Positions 33,301 to 41,819 of a DNA stretch of 43,069 bases are shown one piece after another (position 1 is the stretch's first letter; each line of letters opens with the position of its first letter). The stretch comes from Undibacterium pigrum (lineage in GTDB: Bacteria; Pseudomonadota; Gammaproteobacteria; Burkholderiales; Burkholderiaceae_D), in contig NZ_QJKB01000023.1 of assembly GCF_003201815.1 (NCBI RefSeq), positions 1-43,069 on the forward strand, given 5' to 3'. Under the pieces are notes generated by a model, which was given only the letters and a program-made list of their open reading frames with translations, searched no databases and was not told the DNA's origin. Made by a program: the position numbers and the translations under genes.

Positions 33301-34594
33301 GACGATGCAGCGTAGGCGCACGGTTCAGCATGATAGGATGTTCGCGGATAACTTCTTCCAGGATATCCCATACAACTGGTTCTTGTATCTCTACCAGTTT
33401 TTTCGCTGCCTTGATGGTTGTAGCCAGACCCATCAATTCCAGTTTATTGAAAATGAAAGGTTTGAACAGTTCCAATGCCATCAATTTTGGCAGACCGCAC
33501 TGATGCAATTTCAGTTGTGGACCAACCACGATAACGGAACGGCCAGAGTAATCGACGCGCTTACCCAGCAAGTTTTGACGGAAACGACCGCCCTTACCCT
33601 TGATCATTTCTGCCAGGGATTTCAGAGGACGCTTGTTGGCGCCTGTCATTGCCTTACCGCGACGGCCGTTATCCAGCAGGGAATCGACGGCTTCCTGCAA
33701 CATACGCTTTTCATTGCGTGTGATGATTTCAGGAGCGCGCAATTCCATCAGACGCTTCAGACGGTTGTTACGGTTGATAACGCGGCGATACAGATCATTC
33801 AGATCGGAAGTCGCAAAACGGCCACCATCCAGCGGGACCAATGGACGCAGTTCTGGCGGCAGAACCGGCAGAACTTCCATGATCATCCAGTCTGGCTTGA
33901 TGCCTGAACGCTGGAATGCTTCCAGTACTTTCAGACGTTTTGCGTATTTCTTGATCTTGGCTTCAGATTTGGATTCTTTCAACTCTGTGCGCAGGGTTTC
34001 TGCATCACGGTCGATGTCGATGGAACGCAGCAATTCGCGGATACCTTCAGCACCCATGAATGCCGTGAATTCGTCGCCGAATTCTTCGTACTTGGCTGCG
34101 TAATCATCTTCAGACATGATCTGGCATTTTTTCAGCGGAGTCATGCCTGGATCGGTGACCACATATGCTTCAAAATACAGTACGCGTTCGATATCGCGCA
34201 AGGTCATGTCCAACACCATACCCAGACGGGATGGCAGGGATTTCAGGAACCAGATATGCGCAGTTGGGGAAGCCAGCTCGATATGGCCCATGCGTTCACG
34301 ACGCACTTTGGCCAGAGTCACTTCAACGCCACATTTTTCGCAGATAACGCCGCGGTGTTTCAGACGTTTGTACTTGCCGCACAGGCATTCGTAATCCTTG
34401 ATAGGACCAAAAATCTTGGCGCAGAACAGACCGTCGCGCTCAGGCTTGAAAGTACGATAGTTGATGGTTTCCGGCTTTTTAACTTCGCCGTAGGACCAGG
34501 AACGAATTTTTTCTGGGGACGCCAGACCAATTTTGATCGCGTCGAATTGTTCGTTGGGTTGGACTTGCTTGAATAGATCGAGCAGAGCTTTCAT
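30365..34594 (-). CDS. rpoC: DNA-directed RNA polymerase subunit beta'
   Basis: Catalytic subunit of RNA polymerase. The 1409-residue product (E. coli: 1407) has the zinc-binding cysteines C70, C72, C85 and C88 at exactly the E. coli positions when counted from ATG 34594, which settles the start; a GTG three codons earlier extends the frame but GGAG lies 9 bases before the ATG. The catalytic Mg site NADFDGDQMAVH lies near residue 460. The second zinc site is visible in GIDEVKVRTPLTCDTRYGLC (about 870-890) with the following CYGRDLG. It lies 348 bases after rpoB, an unusually long spacer, and ends before a strong terminator. Confidence 0.98.
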   Translation of the reverse strand: MKALLDLFKQVQPNEQFDAIKIGLASPEKIRSWSYGEVKKPETINYRTFKPERDGLFCAKIFGPIKDYECLCGKYKRLKHRGVICEKCGVEVTLAKVRRERMGHIELASPTAHIWFLKSLPSRLGMVLDMTLRDIERVLYFEAYVVTDPGMTPLKKCQIMSEDDYAAKYEEFGDEFTAFMGAEGIRELLRSIDIDRDAETLRTELKESKSEAKIKKYAKRLKVLEAFQRSGIKPDWMIMEVLPVLPPELRPLVPLDGGRFATSDLNDLYRRVINRNNRLKRLMELRAPEIITRNEKRMLQEAVDSLLDNGRRGKAMTGANKRPLKSLAEMIKGKGGRFRQNLLGKRVDYSGRSVIVVGPQLKLHQCGLPKLMALELFKPFIFNKLELMGLATTIKAAKKLVEIQEPVVWDILEEVIREHPIMLNRAPTLHRLGIQAFEPVLIEGKAIQLHPLVCAAFNADFDGDQMAVHVPLSIEAQMEARTLMLASNNILFPSNGEPSIVPSQDIVLGLYYASREKINGKGEGMMFPDVSEAIRAWDNKEVELSTRITVRITEYPKNVETGEFVKTIKRYETTVGRAILSEILPKGLPFTVLNRALKKKEISKLIDTSFRKCGLRATVVFADQLMQMGFRLATRAGISICIDDMLVPPQKVTLLAAAEHEVKQIEQQYASGLVTAGERYNKVVDIWGKTGDEVGKAMMEQLKVEPVTRRDGTVGTQESFNAIYMMADSGARGSAAQIRQLAGMRGLMAKPDGSIIETPITANFREGLNVLQYFISTHGARKGLADTALKTANSGYLTRRLVDVTQDLVVVEDDCGTANGSSMKAIVEGGEVNVPLRDLILGRVCANDIVNPETQETLYEAGTLLDETSVERIEALGIDEVKVRTPLTCDTRYGLCAMCYGRDLGRGSLVNAGEAVGVIAAQSIGEPGTQLTMRTFHIGGAASRAAIASSVEAKSNGTIRFTATMRYVTNGKGDQIVISRSGEVLITDDHGRERERHKVPYGATLIVKDGLVIKAGTALATWDPLTRPIITEYTGTVKFENVEEGVTVAKQVDEVTGLSTLVAIDAKRRGSAAGKTLRPQVKLLNEQGEEVKIAGTEHAVTIGFQVGALITVKDGQQVHVGEVLARIPTESQKTRDITGGLPRVAELFEARSPKDAGMLAEVTGTVAFGKETKGKQRLEITDMDGEKHEFLITKDKQVLVHDGQVVNKGEMIVDGPADPQDILRLLGIEALARYIVDEVQDVYRLQGVKINDKHIEVIVRQMLRRVVVVNPGDANYIVGEQVERSELLDENDSVIAANGIPATYENILLGITKASLSTDSFISAASFQETTRVLTEAAIMGKKDGLRGLKENVIVGRLIPAGTGLAFHRARKLKETWEADERVALLEAEKAAFAPIPEVTATDVVDGEA

Positions 34595-34603
34595 GTGTAT
34601 CAC

Positions 34604-34951
34604 TCCAGTTAAGCGCGCAAACGCTTGGTGGCTGAATGGTGCTGCAACAGAAGCTTCGCCGCTTTACCCTGTTCGCATGAGCGGGAGAGCCAGGTCTTTT
34701 CGACACAGGTTCCGCTGATACCGGGAACGACATTACTTCCAAACTGCTTGCCAGGTTTAACGGCCATCGCCCGAATGCTATCCGGGCGATGATTTTACTG
34801 CAATTACAAATCGGAACATCTGATTAAGCTACTACGCGACGCTATTTTGGGCCTGCGATGCTCGCCGTACCTTCGTACGACTGTGCGTCAGGGTTTTCAA
34901 TGCGCCAAACTAACGCCGCTCGCTACGCTTACTCAGATGCTCCTTTACTTA
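34604..34951. other. Long rpoB-rpoC spacer with a structured repeat-like block
   Basis: About 350 bases separate rpoB from rpoC, where 50-150 is more usual. The half nearest rpoC (34604-34800) holds no clear motif except the rpoC ribosome site. The half nearest rpoB (about 34836-34940) contains a GC-rich block with a small hairpin (CGTAC 34866-34870, GTACG 34875-34879, loop CTTC) and reads like dispersed intergenic repeats I have seen in Burkholderiales genomes (inference). No credible ORF. It could hold an RNA processing site or an internal promoter. Confidence 0.5.
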
Positions 34952-37900
34952 TTAACTACGTTCCAGATCGATATCGATACCCAGAGAGCGGATTTCTTTG
35001 ACCAGAACGTTGAAGGACTCAGGCATGCCGGCGTCGATCACATGGTCACCCTTGACCAGGTTTTCGTACACTTTGGTACGGCCATTCACGTCATCAGACT
35101 TGACTGTCAACATCTCTTGCAAGACATAAGACGCGCCGTAAGCTTCCAGTGCCCAGACTTCCATCTCACCGAAACGCTGACCACCGAACTGAGCTTTACC
35201 GCCCAGTGGTTGTTGCGTGACCAGAGAGTAAGGACCGGTCGAACGTGCATGCATCTTGTCATCAACCAGATGGTGCAATTTCAGAACGTGCATGTAACCC
35301 AGCGTGACTTTACGCTCAAACGCTTCACCAGTACGGCCATCAAACAGGGTGACCTGGTTTTTCGATGGTGTCATACCCAGTTGTGCGGCGATATGGTCAG
35401 GGAAGGCCAGATCCAGCATACGGCGGATTTCGCTTTCATGCGCACCGTCAAATACTGGTGTTGCAAATGGCACACCATTTTTCAGGTTGTTCGTCAATTC
35501 CAGGATCTCAGCATCAGAGAAGCCGTCGATGTCTTCCTTCTTGCCAGACTCGTTATAAATCTGTTTCAGGAAACCACGCAGTTCTTCTACCTTGGCTTTT
35601 GCTTTCAGCATTTCGCCTATGCGCAAGCCCAGGCCTTTCGCTGCCCAGCCCAGATGCACTTCCAGAACCTGACCAACGTTCATACGTGATGGAACACCCA
35701 GTGGGTTCAACACGATGTCTGCTGGTGTACCGTCAGCCATGTAAGGCATGTCTTCGATAGGCACGATACGGGAAACCACACCCTTGTTACCGTGACGACC
35801 CGCCATTTTGTCACCAGGTTGCAGGCGACGTTTAACAGCCAGGTAAACCTTGACCATTTTTTGTACGCCTGGCGGCAATTCATCGCCTTGCGTCAGCTTG
35901 GTACGTTTTTCTTCAAAGGCCAGATCGAACTGATGACGTTTTTCAGCGATGGAATCTTTCATCGCGACCAATGCATTGGCTGCTTCATCAGATGCCAGGC
36001 GAATATCGAACCAGTGGTATTTATCCACGCTGGCCAGGTATTCTCTGGTGATCTTGCTGCCCTTAGCCAGTTTGGCCGGGCCGCCGTCAGCGATCTTGCC
36101 ATCCAGCATACGTTCCAGACGCTCAAATGCATCGCCTTCAACAATACGCAACTGATCGTTCAAATCGAGGCGATAACGCTTCAATTCATCATCGATAATC
36201 TGTTGTGCACGTTTGTCGCGTTGTATGCCTTCGCGGGTGAACACTTGTACGTCGATAACTGTACCTACCATGCCGGAAGGTACGCGCAGGGATGTATCTT
36301 TAACGTCAGAAGCTTTTTCACCGAAAATGGCGCGCAGCAGTTTTTCTTCTGGTGTCAGTTGAGTTTCACCTTTTGGTGTCACTTTACCAACCAGGGTATC
36401 GCCGGCTGTTACTTCAGCACCGATGTAGACGATACCGGATTCATCCAGACGTGCCAGTTGATTTTCTGCCAGATTGGAAATATCACGTGTGATTTCTTCC
36501 GCACCCAGCTTGGTGTCACGGGCAACAACCGACAACTCTTCGATATGGATCGAGGTATAGCGATCATCAGCCACAACTTTTTCAGAGATCAGGATCGAAT
36601 CTTCGAAGTTATAACCATTCCAGGGCATGAACGCGACCAGCATGTTCTGACCCAGGGCCAATTCGCCCAGATCTGTGGATGCGCCGTCGGCCAGTACGTC
36701 ACCTTTTGCGACCAGATCGCCAACTTTAACGATAGGACGTTGGTTGATATTGGTGTTCTGGTTGGAACGGGTGTACTTGATGAGGTTGTAGATATCCACA
36801 CCGACTTCACCAGCCTGCGCTTCAGCATCATTGACGCGAATAACGATACGGCCCGCATCGATGTAATCAACTTTACCGCCACGCAGTGCCTGTACTGTTG
36901 TACCGGAGTCAACTGCCACAGTACGTTCGATACCTGTACCAACGAATGCTTTTTCTGGACGCAAGCAAGGAACAGCCTGACGTTGCATGTTGGCACCCAT
37001 CAACGCACGGTTCGCATCATCGTGTTCGAGGAACGGGATCAGGGATGCCGCAACAGAAACCACCTGACCAGTCGCCACGTCCATGTACTGGATACGTTCC
37101 GGGGATACCAGGATCGTTTCGCCAGCTTCACGGGCAGAGACCAGTTCATCGATCAGTTTGCCTTCACCGTCGATCGTCGCATTCGCCTGAGCGATGATGT
37201 AACGACCTTCTTCAATCGCGGACAGGTAATCGATCTGTGTCGTGATCTTGCTGTCAACCACTTTACGGTATGGTGTTTCCAGGAAACCGTATTCGTTCAG
37301 ACGCGCATACAGAGCCAGCGAGTTAATCAAACCAATGTTTGGTCCCTCTGGTGTCTCAATCGGGCAGACGCGGCCATAGTGGGTTGGATGAACGTCGCGG
37401 ACTTCAAAGCCGGCGCGCTCACGTGTCAAACCACCAGGTCCCAGGGCGGAAATACGACGCTTATGCGTGATTTCTGACAATGGGTTGGTCTGATCCATAA
37501 ACTGGGACAATTGTGAAGAACCGAAAAACTCACGGATCGCAGCAGAGATAGGCTTGGAGTTGATCAGGTCATGCGGCATCAGGTTGTCGGCTTCAGCCTG
37601 ACCCAGACGCTCTTTGACAGCACGTTCAACACGTACCAGACCAGCACGGAACTGGTTCTCAGCCAATTCACCAACGCAACGTACGCGACGGTTACCCAAG
37701 TGATCGATATCATCGACTTCACCACGGCCATTGCGCAGCTCAACCAGAATCTTGATCACGGCCAGCACGTCTTCGTTCGACAAAGTCATGGCGCCTGTCA
37801 GTTCATCACGGCCAATACGGCGGTTGAACTTCATGCGACCGACTGCGGACAGATCGTAACGGTCTTCGCTGTAGAACAAACCATTGAACAGGGCTTCAAC

Positions 37901-39058
37901 AGAATCTTCTGTTGGTGGTTCGCCAGGACGCATCATGCGGTAGATGGCAACGCGGGCAGCCATCTGGTCAGCTGTATCATCAGCACGCAGAGTCTGGGAA
38001 ATGTAAGCACCCTGATCCAGGTCATTGGTGTACAAAGTCTGGATATCAGTGACTTTGGCATCGCGCAAACGACCCAGCAATTCTTCTGTCAGCTCATCAT
38101 TGGCATTGGCAATGACTTCGCCAGTGTCTGCATCAACGATGTTCTTGGCCAGGACGCGACCCAGCAGGTAGTCTTCAGGCACGGAGATGTGCTTGATGCC
38201 ACCGGCTTCGATTTCACGTACATGCTTGGCATTGATACGCTTGTCCTTGGCAACGATGACTTTGCCGGCTTTGTCGCTGATGTCAAAACGGGCAACTTCG
38301 CCGCGCAGACGTTCTGCAACGAATTCCATTTCTGCGCCATCACTGTGCAGATTGAAATTATCGAAGACAAAGAAATTGGCCAGGATCTGTTCATTGCTCA
38401 TGCCTATGGCGCGCAGCAGGATAGTGACTGGCATCTTGCGACGACGGTCAATACGGAAGAACAGGATGTCTTTAGGATCGAATTCGAAATCGAGCCAGGA
38501 ACCACGGTAAGGAATGATCCTTGCCGAGAACAACAATTTACCGGAAGAATGTGTCTTGCCGCGGTCATGTTCAAAGAACACGCCAGGGGAACGGTGCAAC
38601 TGGGACACGATAACGCGCTCAGTACCGTTGATAACAAAAGAACCCGTAGTTGTCATCAGAGGCAATTCGCCCATGTAGACTTCCTGTTCTTTCATTTCTT
38701 TGACAACCGGCTTGGTTGGCGATTCCTTGTCCAGAATGACCAGGCGAACTTTTGCACGCAAAGGCGATGCATAAGTCAGTCCACGCAGTTGACATTCCTT
38801 GACGTCAAATGCAGGATCGCCTAAAACGTAGGACAAGAACTCCAGACGTGCGAAACCATTGTGCGAAACAATAGGGAAAATCGAAGTGAAGGCTGACTGC
38901 AAGCCTTCATTTTTGCGAGTTGACGGTGTTCTGTCTTCTTGTAAAAAGCTCTGGTAAGACTCGATTTGAGTCGCCAGTAAGAACGGAACGTTGTGGACGT
39001 TGGCGCGCTTCGCAAAAGATTTACGAATACGCTTCTTCTCAGTAAATGAGTAGTGCAT
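34952..39058 (-). CDS. rpoB: DNA-directed RNA polymerase subunit beta
   Basis: RNA polymerase beta subunit, 1368 residues (E. coli: 1342). ATG 39058 (MHYSFTEKKRIRKSFAKR) matches the family and has GGAG six bases upstream; the longer frame from 39127 runs into the leader. The rifampicin region reads SQLSQFMDQTNPLSEITHKR, followed by RISALGPGG: the key D, H and S residues (E. coli 516, 526, 531) are wild type, so the gene looks rifampicin-sensitive. The C-terminal FGGQRFGEMEVWALEAYGA block is intact. It follows rplL by 222 bases that carry two hairpins, and is separated from rpoC by an unusually long spacer. Confidence 0.98.
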   Translation of the reverse strand: MHYSFTEKKRIRKSFAKRANVHNVPFLLATQIESYQSFLQEDRTPSTRKNEGLQSAFTSIFPIVSHNGFARLEFLSYVLGDPAFDVKECQLRGLTYASPLRAKVRLVILDKESPTKPVVKEMKEQEVYMGELPLMTTTGSFVINGTERVIVSQLHRSPGVFFEHDRGKTHSSGKLLFSARIIPYRGSWLDFEFDPKDILFFRIDRRRKMPVTILLRAIGMSNEQILANFFVFDNFNLHSDGAEMEFVAERLRGEVARFDISDKAGKVIVAKDKRINAKHVREIEAGGIKHISVPEDYLLGRVLAKNIVDADTGEVIANANDELTEELLGRLRDAKVTDIQTLYTNDLDQGAYISQTLRADDTADQMAARVAIYRMMRPGEPPTEDSVEALFNGLFYSEDRYDLSAVGRMKFNRRIGRDELTGAMTLSNEDVLAVIKILVELRNGRGEVDDIDHLGNRRVRCVGELAENQFRAGLVRVERAVKERLGQAEADNLMPHDLINSKPISAAIREFFGSSQLSQFMDQTNPLSEITHKRRISALGPGGLTRERAGFEVRDVHPTHYGRVCPIETPEGPNIGLINSLALYARLNEYGFLETPYRKVVDSKITTQIDYLSAIEEGRYIIAQANATIDGEGKLIDELVSAREAGETILVSPERIQYMDVATGQVVSVAASLIPFLEHDDANRALMGANMQRQAVPCLRPEKAFVGTGIERTVAVDSGTTVQALRGGKVDYIDAGRIVIRVNDAEAQAGEVGVDIYNLIKYTRSNQNTNINQRPIVKVGDLVAKGDVLADGASTDLGELALGQNMLVAFMPWNGYNFEDSILISEKVVADDRYTSIHIEELSVVARDTKLGAEEITRDISNLAENQLARLDESGIVYIGAEVTAGDTLVGKVTPKGETQLTPEEKLLRAIFGEKASDVKDTSLRVPSGMVGTVIDVQVFTREGIQRDKRAQQIIDDELKRYRLDLNDQLRIVEGDAFERLERMLDGKIADGGPAKLAKGSKITREYLASVDKYHWFDIRLASDEAANALVAMKDSIAEKRHQFDLAFEEKRTKLTQGDELPPGVQKMVKVYLAVKRRLQPGDKMAGRHGNKGVVSRIVPIEDMPYMADGTPADIVLNPLGVPSRMNVGQVLEVHLGWAAKGLGLRIGEMLKAKAKVEELRGFLKQIYNESGKKEDIDGFSDAEILELTNNLKNGVPFATPVFDGAHESEIRRMLDLAFPDHIAAQLGMTPSKNQVTLFDGRTGEAFERKVTLGYMHVLKLHHLVDDKMHARSTGPYSLVTQQPLGGKAQFGGQRFGEMEVWALEAYGASYVLQEMLTVKSDDVNGRTKVYENLVKGDHVIDAGMPESFNVLVKEIRSLGIDIDLERS

Positions 39059-39208
39059 GGACACTCCGTGAGTGGCAAGGAAGGATAGAGAATTCAGGAT
39101 TTTTGTCACAAAAACAACGCATAGCAACTCTGTGACAAAAAAACCTCAAGTCTCAACCCTCGGTCTTAATAAACAGCTAAACAACCCTGAACGACAAAGA
39201 AGCCAAAG

Positions 39209-39236
39209 AGGAACCCTCTCTTCCAAGAGGATTCCT
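39209..39236 (-). promoter_or_regulatory. Hairpin between rplL and rpoB, attenuator or RNase III site
   Basis: Arms AGGAACCCTCT (39209-39219) and AGAGGATTCCT (39226-39236) form an 11-bp stem with one G-U pair in the RNA and a 6-base loop. The E. coli operon carries an attenuator and an RNase III site in the same interval, so a role in lowering rpoB relative to rplL is likely. No U-run follows. Confidence 0.6.
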
Positions 39237-39248
39237 GTCTTTGACTTG

Positions 39249-39268
39249 GGCAAATCCGGAGATTTGCC
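39249..39268 (-). promoter_or_regulatory. Second perfect hairpin just after rplL
   Basis: GGCAAATC (39249-39256) and GATTTGCC (39261-39268) make an 8-bp perfect stem with a 4-base loop, 12 bases after the rplL stop. Together with the stem at 39209-39236 it forms a tandem structure suited to partial termination or mRNA 3'-end protection for rplL. Confidence 0.6.
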
Positions 39269-39280
39269 ATAATACCTGAA

Positions 39281-39649
39281 TTACTTGAGGTCTGCTTTCG
39301 CGCCTGCTTCTTCCAGTTTTTTCTTAGCGGCTTCAGCATCAGCTTTAGAAACGCCTTCTTTAACTGCTTTAGGTGCGCCATCAACCAGATCTTTAGCTTC
39401 TTTCAAGCCCAGACCAGTGATTTCGCGAACTGCTTTAATGACGCCAACTTTGTTTGCGCCAACTTCAGCCAGAATTACGTTGAATTCTGTTTGTTCTTCA
39501 ACTGCTGCTGCTGGACCTGCTGCTGCTGGGCCAGCTACTGCTGCTGCGGATACGCCGAATTTTTCTTCGAAAGCTTTTACCAGGTCGTTCAGGTCCATTA
39601 CGGACATCGCGCCTACGGCTTCCAGGATATCGTCTTTGCTAATTGCCAT
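39281..39649 (-). CDS. rplL: 50S ribosomal protein L7/L12
   Basis: Stalk protein that recruits translation factors to the ribosome. From ATG 39649 the product is 122 residues (MAISKDDILEAVGAMS), with the N-terminal dimer domain, an Ala/Pro-rich hinge (AAAVAGPAAAGPAAAVEEQ near 38-56) and the C-terminal factor-binding domain (GANKVGVIKAVREITGLG). A GGAG lies 7 bases upstream; the longer frame adds four residues without support. Its position directly after rplJ is universal. Confidence 0.97.
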   Translation of the reverse strand: MAISKDDILEAVGAMSVMDLNDLVKAFEEKFGVSAAAVAGPAAAGPAAAVEEQTEFNVILAEVGANKVGVIKAVREITGLGLKEAKDLVDGAPKAVKEGVSKADAEAAKKKLEEAGAKADLK

Positions 39650-39701
39650 TTGAAACTCCAATTAATTAATTACATTGATACGGTATTTGACGGAAAAAAT
39701 C

Positions 39702-40238
39702 TTATTCTGCGACAGCTTCAGCAGCTTGGGCTACTGGTGCTGCAGGAGAACCGGATTCTTTCTGTGCTGCGACGGCTGCCAGAGCACGGGCGAAAGCAGA
39801 TACAGGAGCCTGCATCATGCCAACCACTTGTGCCAACAGTACTTCACGGCTAGGAATGCTTGCCAATGCGACAACGCCAGCTTTATCCAGCGATTTGCCT
39901 GCATAGTTACCCGCTTTAACAACCAGTTTGTCATTGCTTTTTGCAAAGTCTTGAACGACTTTAGCAGCAGCAACAGCATCTTCCGAGATTGCATAAATCA
40001 ACGGACCAGTCATTTCAGAAGCGAGACTTGCAAATGCAGTTCCCTCAACAGCGCGACGTGCCAATGTGTTTTTCAACACACGCATGTATACGCCTTGAGC
40101 GCGTGCGCTAGCACGCAATTGCGTCAAATGACCGACCTGGATGCCACGATATTCGGCCACGACGATAGTCTGTGCAGTTGCTACTTTTGCAGAGACTTCA
40201 GCGACGACGGCTTTTTTGTCATTCAGATTGAGACTCAC
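39702..40238 (-). CDS. rplJ: 50S ribosomal protein L10
   Basis: Stalk base protein that binds L7/L12 dimers and 23S rRNA; the L10-L12 complex also represses its own mRNA. The start is a GTG at 40238 (MSLNLNDKKAVVAEVSAK) with GGAGG six bases upstream; the TTG two codons earlier sits too close to that site. The product is 178 residues with the typical AEYRGIQVGHLTQLRASAR segment and an acidic C-terminal helix. A 295-base leader separates it from rplA. Confidence 0.96.
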   Translation of the reverse strand: MSLNLNDKKAVVAEVSAKVATAQTIVVAEYRGIQVGHLTQLRASARAQGVYMRVLKNTLARRAVEGTAFASLASEMTGPLIYAISEDAVAAAKVVQDFAKSNDKLVVKAGNYAGKSLDKAGVVALASIPSREVLLAQVVGMMQAPVSAFARALAAVAAQKESGSPAAPVAQAAEAVAE

Positions 40239-40533
40239 GGTCAACCTCCATTAATGATATTCAGTCCATACACCGGAATGATGTACTTCCCTCATATCGT
40301 TTCGAACACGGCGTCCGAAGTTAGGAGTTTCACTGGGGGACCAGTAATCACTACAAAACTTGTTCGGGTACACCATCTGCGTTGGGGCCTGTCGATTACT
40401 CTTCAGATATTAACCTCATGCTTGAAAACTACCCTCGCACACTCGGCCCAACGGTCTTTGACACTCTGGATGTTTGTTCAAAACATCCAGCCCAAAGATG
40501 CGCCCTGCATCAAAAGATGCAGGGACTTAATTC
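40239..40533 (-). promoter_or_regulatory. L10 leader region (autoregulatory mRNA structure) with two extra hairpins
   Basis: The gap between rplA and rplJ is 295 bases. The part nearest rplJ (about 40245-40400) contains pairing blocks typical of the L10 leader, where L10-L12 binds and blocks rplJ translation; this is a family-level inference. The part nearest rplA has two perfect hairpins: CCCTGCATC and GATGCAGGG (40503-40511, 40516-40524) with loop AAAA, and CTGGATGTTT and AAACATCCAG (40466-40475, 40481-40490) with a 5-base loop. These may be an attenuator or processing site after rplKA. A promoter for rplJL could lie between them and the leader. Confidence 0.7.
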
Positions 40534-41229
40534 TTAGCCTGCCAGATTAGCGTGATCTACACGTACACCTGCACCCATAGTGGATGAGATGGATACTTTA
40601 CGCAGATACACACCTTTGCTGGATGCTGGTTTTGCTTTGTTCAAAGCATCGATCAGTGCAACCAGATTGGACTTCAGGTCACCATCAGCAAACGACTTAC
40701 GGCCGATTGTTGTGTGGATGATACCTGCTTTGTCTGTACGGTATTGAACTTGACCAGCTTTTGCATTTTTAACTGCATTAGCTACGTCAGGAGTTACTGT
40801 GCCGACTTTAGGATTAGGCATCAAACCGCGTGGGCCCAGGATCTGACCCAGAGTACCAACGATACGCATGGTGTCTGGAGAAGCGATAACTACGTCAAAT
40901 GGCATGTCGCCAGCTTTAACGCGTTCAGCCAAATCTTCCATACCAACGATGTCAGCACCAGCAGCTTTCGCTTCTTCCGCTTTTGCACCTTGTGCAAATA
41001 CGGCTACGCGTACTGTTTTGCCTGTACCAGCTGGCAATACAACTGCGCCACGAACAACCTGGTCAGATTTCTTAGGATCAACGCCCAGTTGAACGGATAC
41101 GTCGATGGATTCGTTGAATTTTGCTGTTGCGCATTCTTTGATCAAAGCGATAGCATTGTCAAATGGATACACTTTCAGACGGTCAACTTTCGTTGCCAGC
41201 AATTTTGCTTTTTTAGATAACTTAGCCAT
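40534..41229 (-). CDS. rplA: 50S ribosomal protein L1
   Basis: Binds 23S rRNA at the L1 stalk and, in many bacteria, represses the rplKA mRNA. The 231-residue product carries the conserved GPRGLMPNPKVGTVTPDV block (about 125-142) and the C-terminal VYLRKVSISSTMG. Its ATG shares one base with the rplK stop (TAATG), so translation is coupled. Two hairpins follow its stop. Confidence 0.97.
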   Translation of the reverse strand: MAKLSKKAKLLATKVDRLKVYPFDNAIALIKECATAKFNESIDVSVQLGVDPKKSDQVVRGAVVLPAGTGKTVRVAVFAQGAKAEEAKAAGADIVGMEDLAERVKAGDMPFDVVIASPDTMRIVGTLGQILGPRGLMPNPKVGTVTPDVANAVKNAKAGQVQYRTDKAGIIHTTIGRKSFADGDLKSNLVALIDALNKAKPASSKGVYLRKVSISSTMGAGVRVDHANLAG

Positions 41230-41660
41230 TACAGACCCTCCACCGTGATGCCCATGGAACGAGCAGAACCAGCAATAGTACGCACTGCTGCGTCCATATC
41301 AGCTGCTGTCAAATCAGCGCGTTTAACTGTCGCGATTTCTTCAGCTTGCTGGCGAGTAATTTTGCCAACTTTGTCTGTATGTGGTTTGGAAGAACCTTTA
41401 GTGATGCCAGCTGCTTTTTTGATCATGTAAGTTGCTGGAGGAGTCTTCATCACGAATGTGAAAGACTTGTCAGCAAATGCGGTGATCACAACAGGAATAG
41501 GCATGCCTGGTTCCATACCTTGGGTCTGTGCGTTGAAAGCTTTGCAGAATTCCATGATATTCAGACCACGTTGACCCAGAGCTGGACCGATAGGTGGGGA
41601 TGGGTTTGCTTTACCAGCTGGCACTTGCAGCTTGATAAAACCAATGATTTTCTTTGCCAT
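41229..41660 (-). CDS. rplK: 50S ribosomal protein L11
   Basis: Binds the GTPase-centre rRNA; target site for thiostrepton and needed for stringent-response signalling. From ATG 41660 the product is 143 residues (MAKKIIGFIKLQVPAGKAN) with the PPIGPALGQRGLNIMEFCK block at about 20-40. A GGAG lies 6 bases before the ATG; the longer frame from 41699 reads through the leader. First gene of the rplKAJL-rpoBC unit, with a promoter candidate at 41776-41804. Confidence 0.97.
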   Translation of the reverse strand: MAKKIIGFIKLQVPAGKANPSPPIGPALGQRGLNIMEFCKAFNAQTQGMEPGMPIPVVITAFADKSFTFVMKTPPATYMIKKAAGITKGSSKPHTDKVGKITRQQAEEIATVKRADLTAADMDAAVRTIAGSARSMGITVEGL

Positions 41661-41775
41661 GTTTGGCTCCTTCAAAAATTGAGTAGTAGCGCCTGTCAAT
41701 GTCTTTTCACACCAACAGGCTCCTCCGCCTGCTGAGAGTTATCTGTATTAAACAGCTAACGCTCTGACCAGTTTC

Positions 41776-41804
41776 AATAAATTGCTTTATTACGTACCGG
41801 TCAA
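41776..41804 (-). promoter_or_regulatory. Candidate sigma-70 promoter for rplK
   Basis: On the minus strand, TTGACC (plus 41799-41804) and TTTATT (41776-41781) are separated by 17 bases in the 159-base gap between nusG and rplK, about 115 bases before the rplK ATG. The -10 match is imperfect. A short hairpin (CAGGC and GCCTG around GGAGGA) follows in the leader and might take part in L1 feedback. Confidence 0.45.
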
Positions 41805-41819
41805 ACGTGAATACTGGTC

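Noticed and set aside
35792..37477. 561-residue open frame on the plus strand
   Set aside because: Antisense of rpoB with the same biased composition and no ribosome site or domain.
37571..38824. 417-residue open frame on the plus strand
   Set aside because: Antisense of rpoB; a shadow of its codon use.
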